A DNA stretch of 64,000 nucleotides, taken from an uncultured Verrucomicrobia subdivision 3 bacterium. GTDB taxonomy: Bacteria > Verrucomicrobiota > Verrucomicrobiia > Limisphaerales > UBA11358. The notes under the pieces are model-generated. The model was not told the DNA's origin and searched no databases. It saw only the letters and a list, made by a program, of their open reading frames with translations. The position numbers and the translations under genes were made by a program. Positions 54,581 through 62,020 of this stretch are shown in pieces. Positions within the stretch are counted from its first letter, which is position 1; each line of letters opens with the position of its first letter. The stretch lies in assembly GCA_903918885.1 (NCBI GenBank), contig CAIXFY010000027.1, forward strand, positions 1-64,000. Reading direction: 5' to 3'.

Positions 54581-56167
54581 TCAAACGGCTTTCACCCAGA
54601 CCGTTTTCAAGTAAGCTGGCTCCGCACGGCTGACGGGAAAATCCGGAGGTTGGGGAACATAGTGCTGCTTCAGAATTTTTCGTTTTGCGGCGTGAAATGC
54701 TGCGGTCACTGCTCCGAGAAAATTTTCCGGCGGCCACTCGGCGGCATTCGTTGAGGCCAGCAAAACCCCGCCGGGCTTCAACACCGCCAACGCAGCGGAC
54801 ACGAGGTCGCCGAAATTTTTCTCCACGCGGAAAACGCCGTTTTCCTTCGATTGCGAAAATGTCGGCGGATCAAACACGATGGCGTCAAATGCGCGGCCCT
54901 TCTTCGCCAGCCGCCGCAGCCAGTCAAAGGCGTCGCCATAAATGAAATCATGCGCCGCCGGGTCGAGGCCGTTGAGCGCGAAGTTGCGTTTGCCCCACTC
55001 CAGATATTTTTTCGAGAGGTCGAGGCTGGTCGTCCGCGCGCCAGCTTTCGCCGCCGCTACGGAAAAACCGCAGGTGTAGGCGAAACAATTCAGCAGCTCA
55101 AAGTTGGAAGCTGGAAGTTGGGGGAAGTCGGCGGCGATGTGGCTCGTGAGCAGCCGGCGGCGGTTGTCGCGCTGATCGAGGAACAGACCGACGGAATAGC
55201 CTTCGCGGAAACTTAATTCGTAGCGGAGGCCGTTTTCAAAAATCTCAAAACGTTCCGGTGCGGCCTCGCCAAAAACGAGTTGCGGCGAGGCATCGGCGAC
55301 TTTGGATTGCCGGACGTGCCGCGACAGGATTTTGTGATAAGCGCCGCGTGATTTTAATACTGTTGCCAGCTTAGTTAGTTCTTTGCTTTGCGCCGGATTT
55401 AATTCGCCTTCGGCTTGCGATAGCAAATAATCGCCGAGCTTTTCCACGAACCAGCCGGGCCAGCCGTCGCTCGCGCCGTGAATGACGCGGAAGGCATTGG
55501 TCTCCTGCGGCTCAATGACGGCTTGGCGTAAGGCCAGTCGCGGTTCGCAGTCAAACTCCGTCGCCACTGAAAATTTCACCAGCTGGCCAGTAGCCGGATG
55601 CACAAACTCAATCTCGCCCGCGTGCAGGAAAACCCGCGCTGAACTGGTGCCGCTGTAAAGCGTATCGCCGAGAATCGGAAAACCGTTTTCCGCCGCATGG
55701 ACGCGAATTTGATGCGTGCGGCCGGTGAGCGGTTCGGCCTGAACCATCTTGAATTCCGAAACCGTAAACTTGGCATCCGCTACGGGCGTGAATTTTGTCT
55801 CGGCTATTTCTCCACCTGGACGACTTCCGTATTTCTCGCCGAGGCGGAGCAGCGCCGTTTTCACCGTGAATTCCTTTGCCGGCACGACGCGGTCGGTGAG
55901 CAGGAGATATTTTTTTTGAACGCGACGCTGCGTGAATTGCTCCGTGAGCGATTTGTTGGCAAGCGGCGTTTTGCCAAAGACGAGAATGCCGCTGGTTTCC
56001 TTGTCCAGCCGGTGAATGATGGCGAGTGACGCCCAGCGCGGATCGCGCGCGCGCAACCAGTCGAAAATACCTTCGCCAGCGTAAGGCGAAGGAGCGTGCG
56101 TGTTCCAGCCGGCGGGTTTGGCAACCACCAGCAGATGTTCATCCTCGAAAATGACGCACGGAACCAT
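54581..56167 (-). CDS. Fusion of RluA-family pseudouridine synthase and RlmI/RlmK-like rRNA methyltransferase
   Basis: Residues ~1-215 are an RluA-type synthase with catalytic Asp 55 in IIHRLDKETSG and the GRTHQIRVHA motif. Residues ~225-528 are a class I SAM methyltransferase with GYSVGLFLDQRDNRR, FAYTCGFSVAAAKAGA and VFDPPTFSQSKEN, as in RlmI/RlmK. Both activities are cytosolic rRNA or tRNA modification; fusion suggests action on nearby bases or a shared substrate. The ATG is set at MVPCVIFEDEH; earlier ATG and TTG codons exist. A separate RlmI-like gene is present near 62 kb. Confidence 0.88.
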   Translation of the reverse strand: MVPCVIFEDEHLLVVAKPAGWNTHAPSPYAGEGIFDWLRARDPRWASLAIIHRLDKETSGILVFGKTPLANKSLTEQFTQRRVQKKYLLLTDRVVPAKEFTVKTALLRLGEKYGSRPGGEIAETKFTPVADAKFTVSEFKMVQAEPLTGRTHQIRVHAAENGFPILGDTLYSGTSSARVFLHAGEIEFVHPATGQLVKFSVATEFDCEPRLALRQAVIEPQETNAFRVIHGASDGWPGWFVEKLGDYLLSQAEGELNPAQSKELTKLATVLKSRGAYHKILSRHVRQSKVADASPQLVFGEAAPERFEIFENGLRYELSFREGYSVGLFLDQRDNRRRLLTSHIAADFPQLPASNFELLNCFAYTCGFSVAAAKAGARTTSLDLSKKYLEWGKRNFALNGLDPAAHDFIYGDAFDWLRRLAKKGRAFDAIVFDPPTFSQSKENGVFRVEKNFGDLVSAALAVLKPGGVLLASTNAAEWPPENFLGAVTAAFHAAKRKILKQHYVPQPPDFPVSRAEPAYLKTVWVKAV

Positions 56168-56225
56168 GCGCCATGAAAACATTTTCCGACGCGGGAATGA
56201 AGCGCGAAACAAATCTGTGTTTCAT

Positions 56226-56242
56226 CCGTGTCCATCTGTGGC
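56226..56242. repeat. Left direct repeat (putative attL core)
   Basis: CCGTGTCCATCTGTGGC, identical to the copy at the right end. It lies within a longer CTGTGTTTCATCCGTGTCCATCTGTGG stretch typical of dispersed intergenic repeats, so the element may target that family. Confidence 0.75.
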
Positions 56243-56438
56243 GGGTTTAATTAAACCCTTTGTTTATTAGGGTTTGCTCGCCGGATGGACGGCCACTGTC
56301 AGCAAAAATGTCAGTCACAGGGCGGATGGTAAAACAATTCGCCAATACTGACTAGAAATTTGCTGAAACTTTGCCACAACGCGCGTTCTAAAACGCCGTT
56401 GATTCACGACTGCTATCTCGATTCAGAGAAAGCCAGTT

Positions 56439-57464
56439 ATGAAAACGAAATACACCTTGTTCCGGCGCGGCGAAATGTTCTACATGCAGGACAGCGCCAC
56501 CGGCAGACAGACCAGCCTACGCACCAAAGACGAAGGCGAAGCCACCAGCCTACTAAACGCCCGCAATGCAGCGCAGCAACAGCCCACGCTAAACTTGCAC
56601 CTTGCCCGCGCCTATTTGACCGCCAGTGACCCCGCCTTTGTCGAGCGCACATGGCAGACCGTCATGGAACAATTACAATCGCGCGGCAAAGACAGCAGCC
56701 GCCAGCGTTACGCCAGCGTGTTCAAGTCGCCATCCTTTAACGGACTTCGCAGCAAAAAACTTTTGGAAACCACCGCCGATGATTTTTTCGCGGTGTTCAA
56801 AGAAGGCAAAGTTGCCATCACCTATTTTCTAAAACGCTTGCACACCTTCGCCTTGAGTTTGGGCTGGATTGCCTTGCCGATAGTCGCGCCCTACCTTTGG
56901 CCGAAATACAAAGCCAAAGACCGGCGCGGCATCACCAAGGAAGAACAGGAAACCGTTTTGGCCGCAGAGAAAAAAGCCGAATGGAAATTGTTTTTGGAAC
57001 TGCTTTGGGAAACCGGCGCAGCCCAAGGCGCCGCCGCCGCCATGACCGCCGAGGATGTTGACTGGCAGAGCCGGACAATTACTTATTTCCGCGCAAAGAC
57101 CGGCTCGCGGGCGCAGTTCACCATTAGCAAGGCGCTGGAAACGGTTTTAAGTCACTTGCCGACCACGGGCGCATTGTTCCCGAACCTCTCGCGATTCACC
57201 GCCAACGACCGCGCCAGCCGTTTCCGCCGCCGTTGCCACCGTGCAGGCGTAACCGGCGTGACCTTGCACAGCTACCGCTACGCATGGGCAGAGCGGGCAA
57301 AGATTGTCGGGATGCCGGAACGGTTCGCACAGGCCGCGCTTGGCCACAACAGCAAAGCGATTCACCGCGCCTATGCGAAGAAAGCACAAATCATTGTCCC
57401 GTCCCTTGAGGAATACGAAATGAAGGCGGCAGCGACGACGCAGCAATCGGCAGTTGCAGCTTGA
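56439..57464 (+). CDS. Divergent tyrosine recombinase/integrase
   Basis: The 341-residue protein has an N-terminal arm-binding domain (FRRGEMFYMQDSATGRQTSL), a SAM-like core-binding region (~85-150) and a catalytic domain with beta-hairpin Lys (FRAKTGSR), HSYR (TLHSYRYAWAERA), LGHNSKAIH and the nucleophile Tyr in HRAYAKKA. At the first catalytic Arg box it reads ETGAAQGAAAAM, so the TG-x-R arginine is missing. This AQ variant occurs in a recombinase group common in Verrucomicrobia. It most likely mobilises the surrounding element; activity without that Arg is uncertain. Confidence 0.85.
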   Translation: MKTKYTLFRRGEMFYMQDSATGRQTSLRTKDEGEATSLLNARNAAQQQPTLNLHLARAYLTASDPAFVERTWQTVMEQLQSRGKDSSRQRYASVFKSPSFNGLRSKKLLETTADDFFAVFKEGKVAITYFLKRLHTFALSLGWIALPIVAPYLWPKYKAKDRRGITKEEQETVLAAEKKAEWKLFLELLWETGAAQGAAAAMTAEDVDWQSRTITYFRAKTGSRAQFTISKALETVLSHLPTTGALFPNLSRFTANDRASRFRRRCHRAGVTGVTLHSYRYAWAERAKIVGMPERFAQAALGHNSKAIHRAYAKKAQIIVPSLEEYEMKAAATTQQSAVAA

Positions 57465-57481
57465 AGCCGACAAAAAGCGAA

Positions 57482-57624
57482 GCGGTTGAGTCTCCGGCGA
57501 CTCAACCGCCTTTGATGGTTTGGGGTTTTGCGCCATCCCCAAGCCCCGCGCCAGAGGCATGGCCTCTGGACATATCACCCGCTCGCGCTGGCTTTTACGC
57601 TTCGCGCCCGTTCTTGCAGAACGG
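57482..57624. repeat. Three consecutive perfect hairpins
   Basis: Stem 1 is GCGGTTGAGTC/GACTCAACCGC (11 bp, six-base loop), stem 2 CCAGAGGC-ATG-GCCTCTGG (8 bp), stem 3 CCGTTCT-TGC-AGAACGG (7 bp). The first, 18 bases after the recombinase stop, may terminate its transcript. All three in a 143-base span without coding potential suggest a structured RNA or single-strand DNA function. The final hairpin ends ~60 bases before the GIY-YIG start. Confidence 0.6.
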
Positions 57625-57686
57625 ATATTGAATATGCACGGAGCAAAGTGATTGAACGAATTTTGTATCCAACTTAAGATTTAATC

Positions 57687-58508
57687 ATGAGCACCCCGAT
57701 CAAACTGACTGACATCATTCCGGTTGAAAAGCCAACCGATTTCAAACTTCATCTTGCCTGTGCAAATGAGGAAGGAACTCACCCGCTCAATGAATACATC
57801 TCGGATAGAATAAAGTGGATTGGTTGGAACGAATGGAGAGGCAACAAAAACGACTGGACTCGTCCCTTCATATTTTCATTCATGGATTTTTATCCGATTT
57901 CTAACGCCTATCTCTTTGGCGGTGTTTTTGAGGTTATGGAGCGGCGACCAGACGGGTATATCATCAAGGAAGTTGAAGCATATCGTAAATGGGATGGGCG
58001 TTTGATATGTCGCTTCTTCCGTTATCAAGGCCTTCGGGGACGCGCATTCAACCTTGAGGGACAGATTGATTCGTTTGAGGTGCTGGAAGTTCTCCCAGAG
58101 CGTTACGATGGTGAAAAGTTTTGTGGTTACGAGAATATAAACCATCAATTTTCTATGCTTCATCCCATTCTCCAACGTGAAAAACAGGATTGGAAGGCAT
58201 CGCTCATGGCCGTTAAAGGTGTTTATCTTATTTTGGACACATCAAACGGAAAGAGTTATGTCGGATCGGCCTATGGTGATTCTGGTATTTGGTCAAGGTT
58301 GGCTTGCTATATTAATACAGGCCACGGATGGAATGACGAACTTGTAAGCACAATTAACGAAAAAGGCCTTGATTACGCGTTAGCAAATTTCAAATTCTCC
58401 ATCTTGGAAGTTTTTGCATTTACTACTCCCGACGACATTATTTTTGCAAGGGAATCTCACTGGAAAAACGTTATGCTTTCAAGGCAGTTCGGGTATAACC
58501 GAAATTAA
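57687..58508 (+). CDS. GIY-YIG nuclease family protein
   Basis: The C-terminal ~95 residues form the GIY-YIG fold: GVYLILDTSNGKSYVGSA (GIY and YVG strands), then the helix with the catalytic-type Arg (GIWSRLACYINTGHGWN) and a late Glu (FARESHWKN). The first ~175 residues have no domain I can name (RIKWIGWNEWRGN, RWDGRLICRFF-like segment). The gene is markedly A/T-richer than its neighbours, a sign of foreign origin. It could be a homing or restriction-type nuclease, a DNA repair enzyme, or an element-maintenance function. Confidence 0.8.
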   Translation: MSTPIKLTDIIPVEKPTDFKLHLACANEEGTHPLNEYISDRIKWIGWNEWRGNKNDWTRPFIFSFMDFYPISNAYLFGGVFEVMERRPDGYIIKEVEAYRKWDGRLICRFFRYQGLRGRAFNLEGQIDSFEVLEVLPERYDGEKFCGYENINHQFSMLHPILQREKQDWKASLMAVKGVYLILDTSNGKSYVGSAYGDSGIWSRLACYINTGHGWNDELVSTINEKGLDYALANFKFSILEVFAFTTPDDIIFARESHWKNVMLSRQFGYNRN

Positions 58509-58537
58509 ACAACAGCGTATAATTGATACCAAAAGAC

Positions 58538-58864
58538 TTATCTGCCGCCCACTACATGTAAATTCAAGTTCCCATTTTCTGACAGGTTTTTCTTACGGGC
58601 GTTCTGTTTTTGCCAATGCTGGCAAATTGTGTTGGTGACTTTGACCAGCCAAGAACGGTCTTTGGTAATTTCCAAAACGTCCGCCGTCGCAAAATACTTG
58701 GTGCTGTTTTGTGACGGGTTGCCGAGCGGCTTGAGCAGCCGCGCGCCCACCAGTGCCGGAATGTCATGCGACTGACAATTCAACACCCAGCCAGTTTGCT
58801 CCGCCGTGAGGCGAGCGGGCAATTGTCCCAAGAGCGACAGGAAGCGGTGTTGATCGTCTTTCAT
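58538..58864 (-). CDS. Small protein with helix-turn-helix-like character
   Basis: A 108-residue basic protein. The stretch RLTAEQTGWVLNCQSHDIPALV followed by RLLKPLG (MerR/excisionase-like recognition wing) suggests DNA binding; a helical region (VKVTNTICQHWQKQNARKK) and Lys-rich tail follow. It is divergent from the sigma gene with ~97 bases between starts, and convergent with the GIY-YIG gene (29-base gap). It may be the element's excisionase or a regulator of the sigma gene. The role is inferred from position and pattern. Confidence 0.6.
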   Translation of the reverse strand: MKDDQHRFLSLLGQLPARLTAEQTGWVLNCQSHDIPALVGARLLKPLGNPSQNSTKYFATADVLEITKDRSWLVKVTNTICQHWQKQNARKKNLSENGNLNLHVVGGR

Positions 58865-58961
58865 GCCTCACCAGTCGCCCCCCGCAAATGAAAACGAACG
58901 CCAAACTTTCCGAAATCATTTGCCACGGACAAGCGCGAGTCTTTAGCCTTTGCGCCGACAA

Positions 58962-59585
58962 ATGGACGACCTCATCAAACTGGTAAAGACCTACCGCTTC
59001 ACGGCGGGCATGGCGGAACGGATTCCGCTGGCGGAAAAAATCTTCACCCGTATTGAGCCGGACTTGCGCTTGTTTGTGTTCAGCAGCGTTGCCCACCAGA
59101 ACGCGCAGGACGTGTTGCAGGAAGTCTTGAAGGGCGTGGCTACCAGCTTGAAGCAGTTTCAGGGCGACACGGAAAAGGAGTTTTGGGCGTGGTGCTATCG
59201 CATCGCCCGGAACAAATTAAACGACCAGTTCCGCAAACAAGCCAACGACCGGATTCAGGCCGTGCCGCCGGAAGACCTCTGGCAGATGATGGAACTTTCA
59301 GCCCAGGACGCCCCCACGACGCCCGCCACGCGGCACGATCTTGAATATGTCATGAAGTTGCTGACCGCCTCCAAACCAGAGTGCTTTGATTTCCTGTGGA
59401 AACATTTTGTTTTCGAGCTGGATTACGCTGACATTGCCGAAGAACAAAACTTGAATTACGACGCGGTCAGGATGTCGTTTGGATGCTCCGCTTTGCCATC
59501 CGCAAGGCATCACAGGGGCAAGACCGTTTGCCGTTTGCGCTCTACGTTCGCAACGACAACCGCGCCGCCCGTCTCGTTAAGTTGA
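58962..59585 (+). CDS. ECF-like RNA polymerase sigma factor, possibly altered at its 3' end
   Basis: Region 2 is clear (LRLFVFSSVAHQNAQDVLQEVLKG, then FWAWCYRIARNKLNDQFRKQ), and a region 4 helix-turn-helix begins at LWKHFVFELDYADIAEEQNLNYDAVRM. The DNA-reading helix should continue with a conserved ending, but the frame instead reads SFGCSALPSARHHRG and on to a stop, unlike the family. Another frame downstream looks coding. The ATG beginning MDDLIKLVKTY is preferred to an upstream TTG. It may drive the element's own genes. Confidence 0.72.
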   Translation: MDDLIKLVKTYRFTAGMAERIPLAEKIFTRIEPDLRLFVFSSVAHQNAQDVLQEVLKGVATSLKQFQGDTEKEFWAWCYRIARNKLNDQFRKQANDRIQAVPPEDLWQMMELSAQDAPTTPATRHDLEYVMKLLTASKPECFDFLWKHFVFELDYADIAEEQNLNYDAVRMSFGCSALPSARHHRGKTVCRLRSTFATTTAPPVSLS

Positions 59586-59659
59586 TCGCCACTTGTGGCG
59601 CACTCGACATTGACGACCCGCAGCCCGCCATCACGGTGATGATGCCGGACGAAGATTGA
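59483..59659 (+). CDS. Short overlapping frame with coding character, possible displaced gene fragment
   Basis: From the second of two close ATGs the frame reads MLRFAIRKASQGQDRLP and continues FALYVRNDNRAARLVKLIATCGALD to a stop 58 codons on, in a different frame from the sigma gene it overlaps. Its composition looks like real protein. It is either a small coupled gene or the remains of a downstream gene joined to sigma by a deletion. I do not recognise a family. Confidence 0.4.
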   Translation: MLRFAIRKASQGQDRLPFALYVRNDNRAARLVKLIATCGALDIDDPQPAITVMMPDED

Positions 59660-59827
59660 AACCTTGAAAAGTTGCGGCTGGATTGGCAACAGCGCAGCCG
59701 CAACTGTCAGTTAAACTGTCAGTGAAAGCACCGAAAAGTTAGTGGAAAAAGTGACCAGTTAGAGCGAATTCAGCTTTATTTTACGCGGGATTTCGCTATT
59801 TTATGAATATCTGAATCGGTTTGCAGA

Positions 59828-59844
59828 CCGTGTCCATCTGTGGC
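59828..59844. repeat. Right direct repeat (putative attR core)
   Basis: CCGTGTCCATCTGTGGC, exact copy of the left boundary. It ends 12 bases before the recF GTG start, so any recF promoter or leader must come from the element or the repeat. Confidence 0.75.
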
Positions 59845-59856
59845 TAAAATCCGCGC

Positions 59857-60933
59857 GTGCATCTGGCCCATCTGCGACTCCGTGACTTCCGCAACTACGC
59901 GCGGATGGACGTGGATTTTGCGCCCGGCTTCCATGTCTTGCTCGGCGACAACGCGCAGGGCAAGACCAACATTCTCGAAGCGATTTATCTTATGGCCACG
60001 CTGCGTTCGTTTCGCGGCGTCGGCGGCGCACAAATGATCCGGCATGGTGCGAAGGGCTATTTCGTCGGCGGCAACGTGGTGGGGCAGGGCGATCATGAGA
60101 TCAAAATGTATTGGTCCTTGCGCGAACGGAAACTCGCGCTCGACGGCCAACCGGTAAAAAAACTTGCGGACTATCTGGGCGCGCTGCGGACGGTGGTTTT
60201 CTGCACCGAAGATTTGCAGCTCATCAAAGGCACGGCGCGCGCGCGTCGGCGGTTCATTGATCTGCTGCTCGCGCAGACGCAGCCGAGTTATCTGCCGCTG
60301 CTCCAGCGTTATATGCACACCGTCCGCGCCCGCAACGCGCTGCTCAAGCAACGCACCGTGGACGAGGCGGCGCTGGAAAGTTTTTCCGCCGAACTCATCA
60401 AGCTCGGCAACGACCTCATCCGCGCCCGCCGCGAACTCATTCCCAAATTTTCCCCGCTCACGCGGCTGGCGTATCGGCGCATTTCGAACGACGCGGAGGA
60501 ACTGCGCATCGAATACCAGCCGAGTGTGAAAAATGATTTTGCGGTGGAGCTCGCGCAAAGCCGCACTCGCGAGCGGAGTTTCCGCGCCACGCTTGTCGGC
60601 CCGCACCGGGATGATTTGTCATTGTTGCAGAACGGCAAATCTGCCGGGCAATTCGGCAGCGAAGGCCAAAAACGCACGTTGGCGATTGCCTTGAAGATGG
60701 CGCAGGCGGAATTTCTCGCCGGCATCCACGGCTCGCCGCCGATTCTGCTGATTGACGATGTGATGGGCGAGCTGGACGTGAAGCGCCGCAGCGGATTTCT
60801 ACCGTTGTTGGAGCAGGCGCGCCGGACACGCGGCCAAGTTTTCATGACCTGCACCGAGGAAAACTGGCCGAGTGAGTTAGGCAAGGATTTGCAACGCTGG
60901 GAAGTGCAGACGGGAAGTTTGAAGCAGTTTTAA
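59857..60933 (+). CDS. recF: DNA replication and repair protein RecF
   Basis: Walker A LLGDNAQGKTN (about residues 28-37) follows LRLRDFRNYARMDVDF, a typical RecF opening. FIDLLLAQTQPSYL, the signature SEGQKRTLAIALKMAQAEF and Walker B PILLIDDVMGELD complete the ABC ATPase. It loads RecA on gapped DNA with RecO and RecR. The start is GTG. It is not beside dnaA, dnaN or gyrB as in many bacteria; the adjacent gene is trpS. Confidence 0.95.
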   Translation: MHLAHLRLRDFRNYARMDVDFAPGFHVLLGDNAQGKTNILEAIYLMATLRSFRGVGGAQMIRHGAKGYFVGGNVVGQGDHEIKMYWSLRERKLALDGQPVKKLADYLGALRTVVFCTEDLQLIKGTARARRRFIDLLLAQTQPSYLPLLQRYMHTVRARNALLKQRTVDEAALESFSAELIKLGNDLIRARRELIPKFSPLTRLAYRRISNDAEELRIEYQPSVKNDFAVELAQSRTRERSFRATLVGPHRDDLSLLQNGKSAGQFGSEGQKRTLAIALKMAQAEFLAGIHGSPPILLIDDVMGELDVKRRSGFLPLLEQARRTRGQVFMTCTEENWPSELGKDLQRWEVQTGSLKQF

Positions 60934-61006
60934 CCGCAGATTGCGCCGATTTACGCAGATAAAAATCACTTAATAAAAATCTGCGCACATCTGCGTAATC
61001 TGCGGG
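60933..61006. repeat. CCGCAGATT inverted repeat
   Basis: ACCGCAGATT...TTTACGCAGAT and ATCTGCGTAATCTGCGGG form the arms of an imperfect hairpin with an A/T-rich loop. It begins at the recF stop codon and precedes trpS, representing another intergenic repeat family. Confidence 0.82.
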
Positions 61007-61054
61007 CGCAGTTTCCTGCTTTCCTGCCTTCCTGATTTTTCGTTATGTTGGCTC

Positions 61055-62020
61055 ATGCGAATTTTGTCCGGCATCCAGCCCAGCGGCACGCTGCACCTCG
61101 GAAATTATTTCGGGATGATGCAGCCCGCCATCGCTCTGCAAGAAAAGGGCGAGGCGTTTTATTTCATCGCGGATTACCACTCCATGACCTCGCTGTTTGA
61201 TGCGGAGCATCGCCGCAAAAACACCTTGGACGTGGCCTTAGATTTTCTTGCGTGCGGCCTCGACCCGAAGAAATCCGTCTTCTTTCGGCAGTCCGACGTG
61301 CCGGAAGTTTGCGAATTGGCGTGGCTGCTCTCCACGCTCACGCCGATGTCCATGCTGGAAAAGGCGCATTCGTTCAAGGACAAGTCAGCCAAGGGTATTC
61401 CCGTCAACCACGGCCTCTTTGCCTATCCCGTGCTGATGGCGGCAGACATTTTGATTTATGATTCAAACGTGGTTCCCGTCGGCCAAGACCAGAAACAGCA
61501 CGTCGAGATAACGCGCGACATTGCCATCAAATTTAACGAAGCCTACGGCGAAACTTTTGTCATTCCCGAGCCGCAGATCAAAGGCGAGACGGCGAAAGTT
61601 CCCGGCCTTGACGGCGAAAAGATGAGTAAAAGCTACGGCAACACGCTGGAAATATTCGGCGAGGAAAAGCCGCTCCGCAAAAAGGTCATGGGCATCAAGA
61701 TGGATTCGCGCACACCGGAAGAGTCCAAGCCGGACGCGGATCAAAACCTTGCCATCCAGTTACTCAAGCTCGTCGCGCCCGCTGAAACTGCCAAGGATTT
61801 TGAAAGCCGTCTTCGAGCCGGCGGCTTTGGCTACGGCGATTTGAAGAAAGGTTTGTTCGAGCATTATTGGAATCACTTTGCCGAAGCGCGGAAGAAGCGC
61901 GCCGAACTCGCGGCGAATCTGGATTACGTCAACAGCGTCCTCGCTGATGGCGCAACCAAGGCGCGCACACTGGCGCAAAAAGTTTTGAAACGCGCCCGCA
62001 AAGCGAGCGGACTCGAATGA
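61055..62020 (+). CDS. trpS: Tryptophanyl-tRNA synthetase
   Basis: Class I synthetase of 321 residues with [16 protein letters not shown] (HIGH-type HLGN at 14-17), [15 protein letters not shown], and KMSKS at about 189-193 in [10 protein letters not shown]. It charges tRNA-Trp. Its stop overlaps the next start (ATGA), so the downstream methyltransferase is translationally coupled. A TTTCCTGCTTTCCTGCC-type repeat piece lies just upstream. Confidence 0.97.
   Translation: MRILSGIQPSGTLHLGNYFGMMQPAIALQEKGEAFYFIADYHSMTSLFDAEHRRKNTLDVALDFLACGLDPKKSVFFRQSDVPEVCELAWLLSTLTPMSMLEKAHSFKDKSAKGIPVNHGLFAYPVLMAADILIYDSNVVPVGQDQKQHVEITRDIAIKFNEAYGETFVIPEPQIKGETAKVPGLDGEKMSKSYGNTLEIFGEEKPLRKKVMGIKMDSRTPEESKPDADQNLAIQLLKLVAPAETAKDFESRLRAGGFGYGDLKKGLFEHYWNHFAEARKKRAELAANLDYVNSVLADGATKARTLAQKVLKRARKASGLE

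Larger units (their letters stand above)
56226..59844. mobile_element. Compact integrative element with tyrosine recombinase, GIY-YIG protein and sigma factor
   Basis: The segment is bounded by identical 17-bp direct repeats (CCGTGTCCATCTGTGGC) and carries, in order, a recombinase, a hairpin cluster, a GIY-YIG protein, a small DNA-binding-type gene (opposite strand) and an ECF-like sigma gene. Joining its flanks would leave the fusion synthase gene ~70 bases from recF. Just inside the left repeat is a perfect palindrome GGGTTTAA-TTAAACCC. Tandem TGTCAG pairs with a 12-base step lie near both ends (56297/56309 and 59705/59717), as expected for recombinase arm sites. No conjugation or phage genes are present. 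Confidence 0.75.

Noticed and set aside
59776-60606. 276-codon minus-strand frame opposite recF
   Set aside because: Antisense to Walker motifs of RecF; no independent support.
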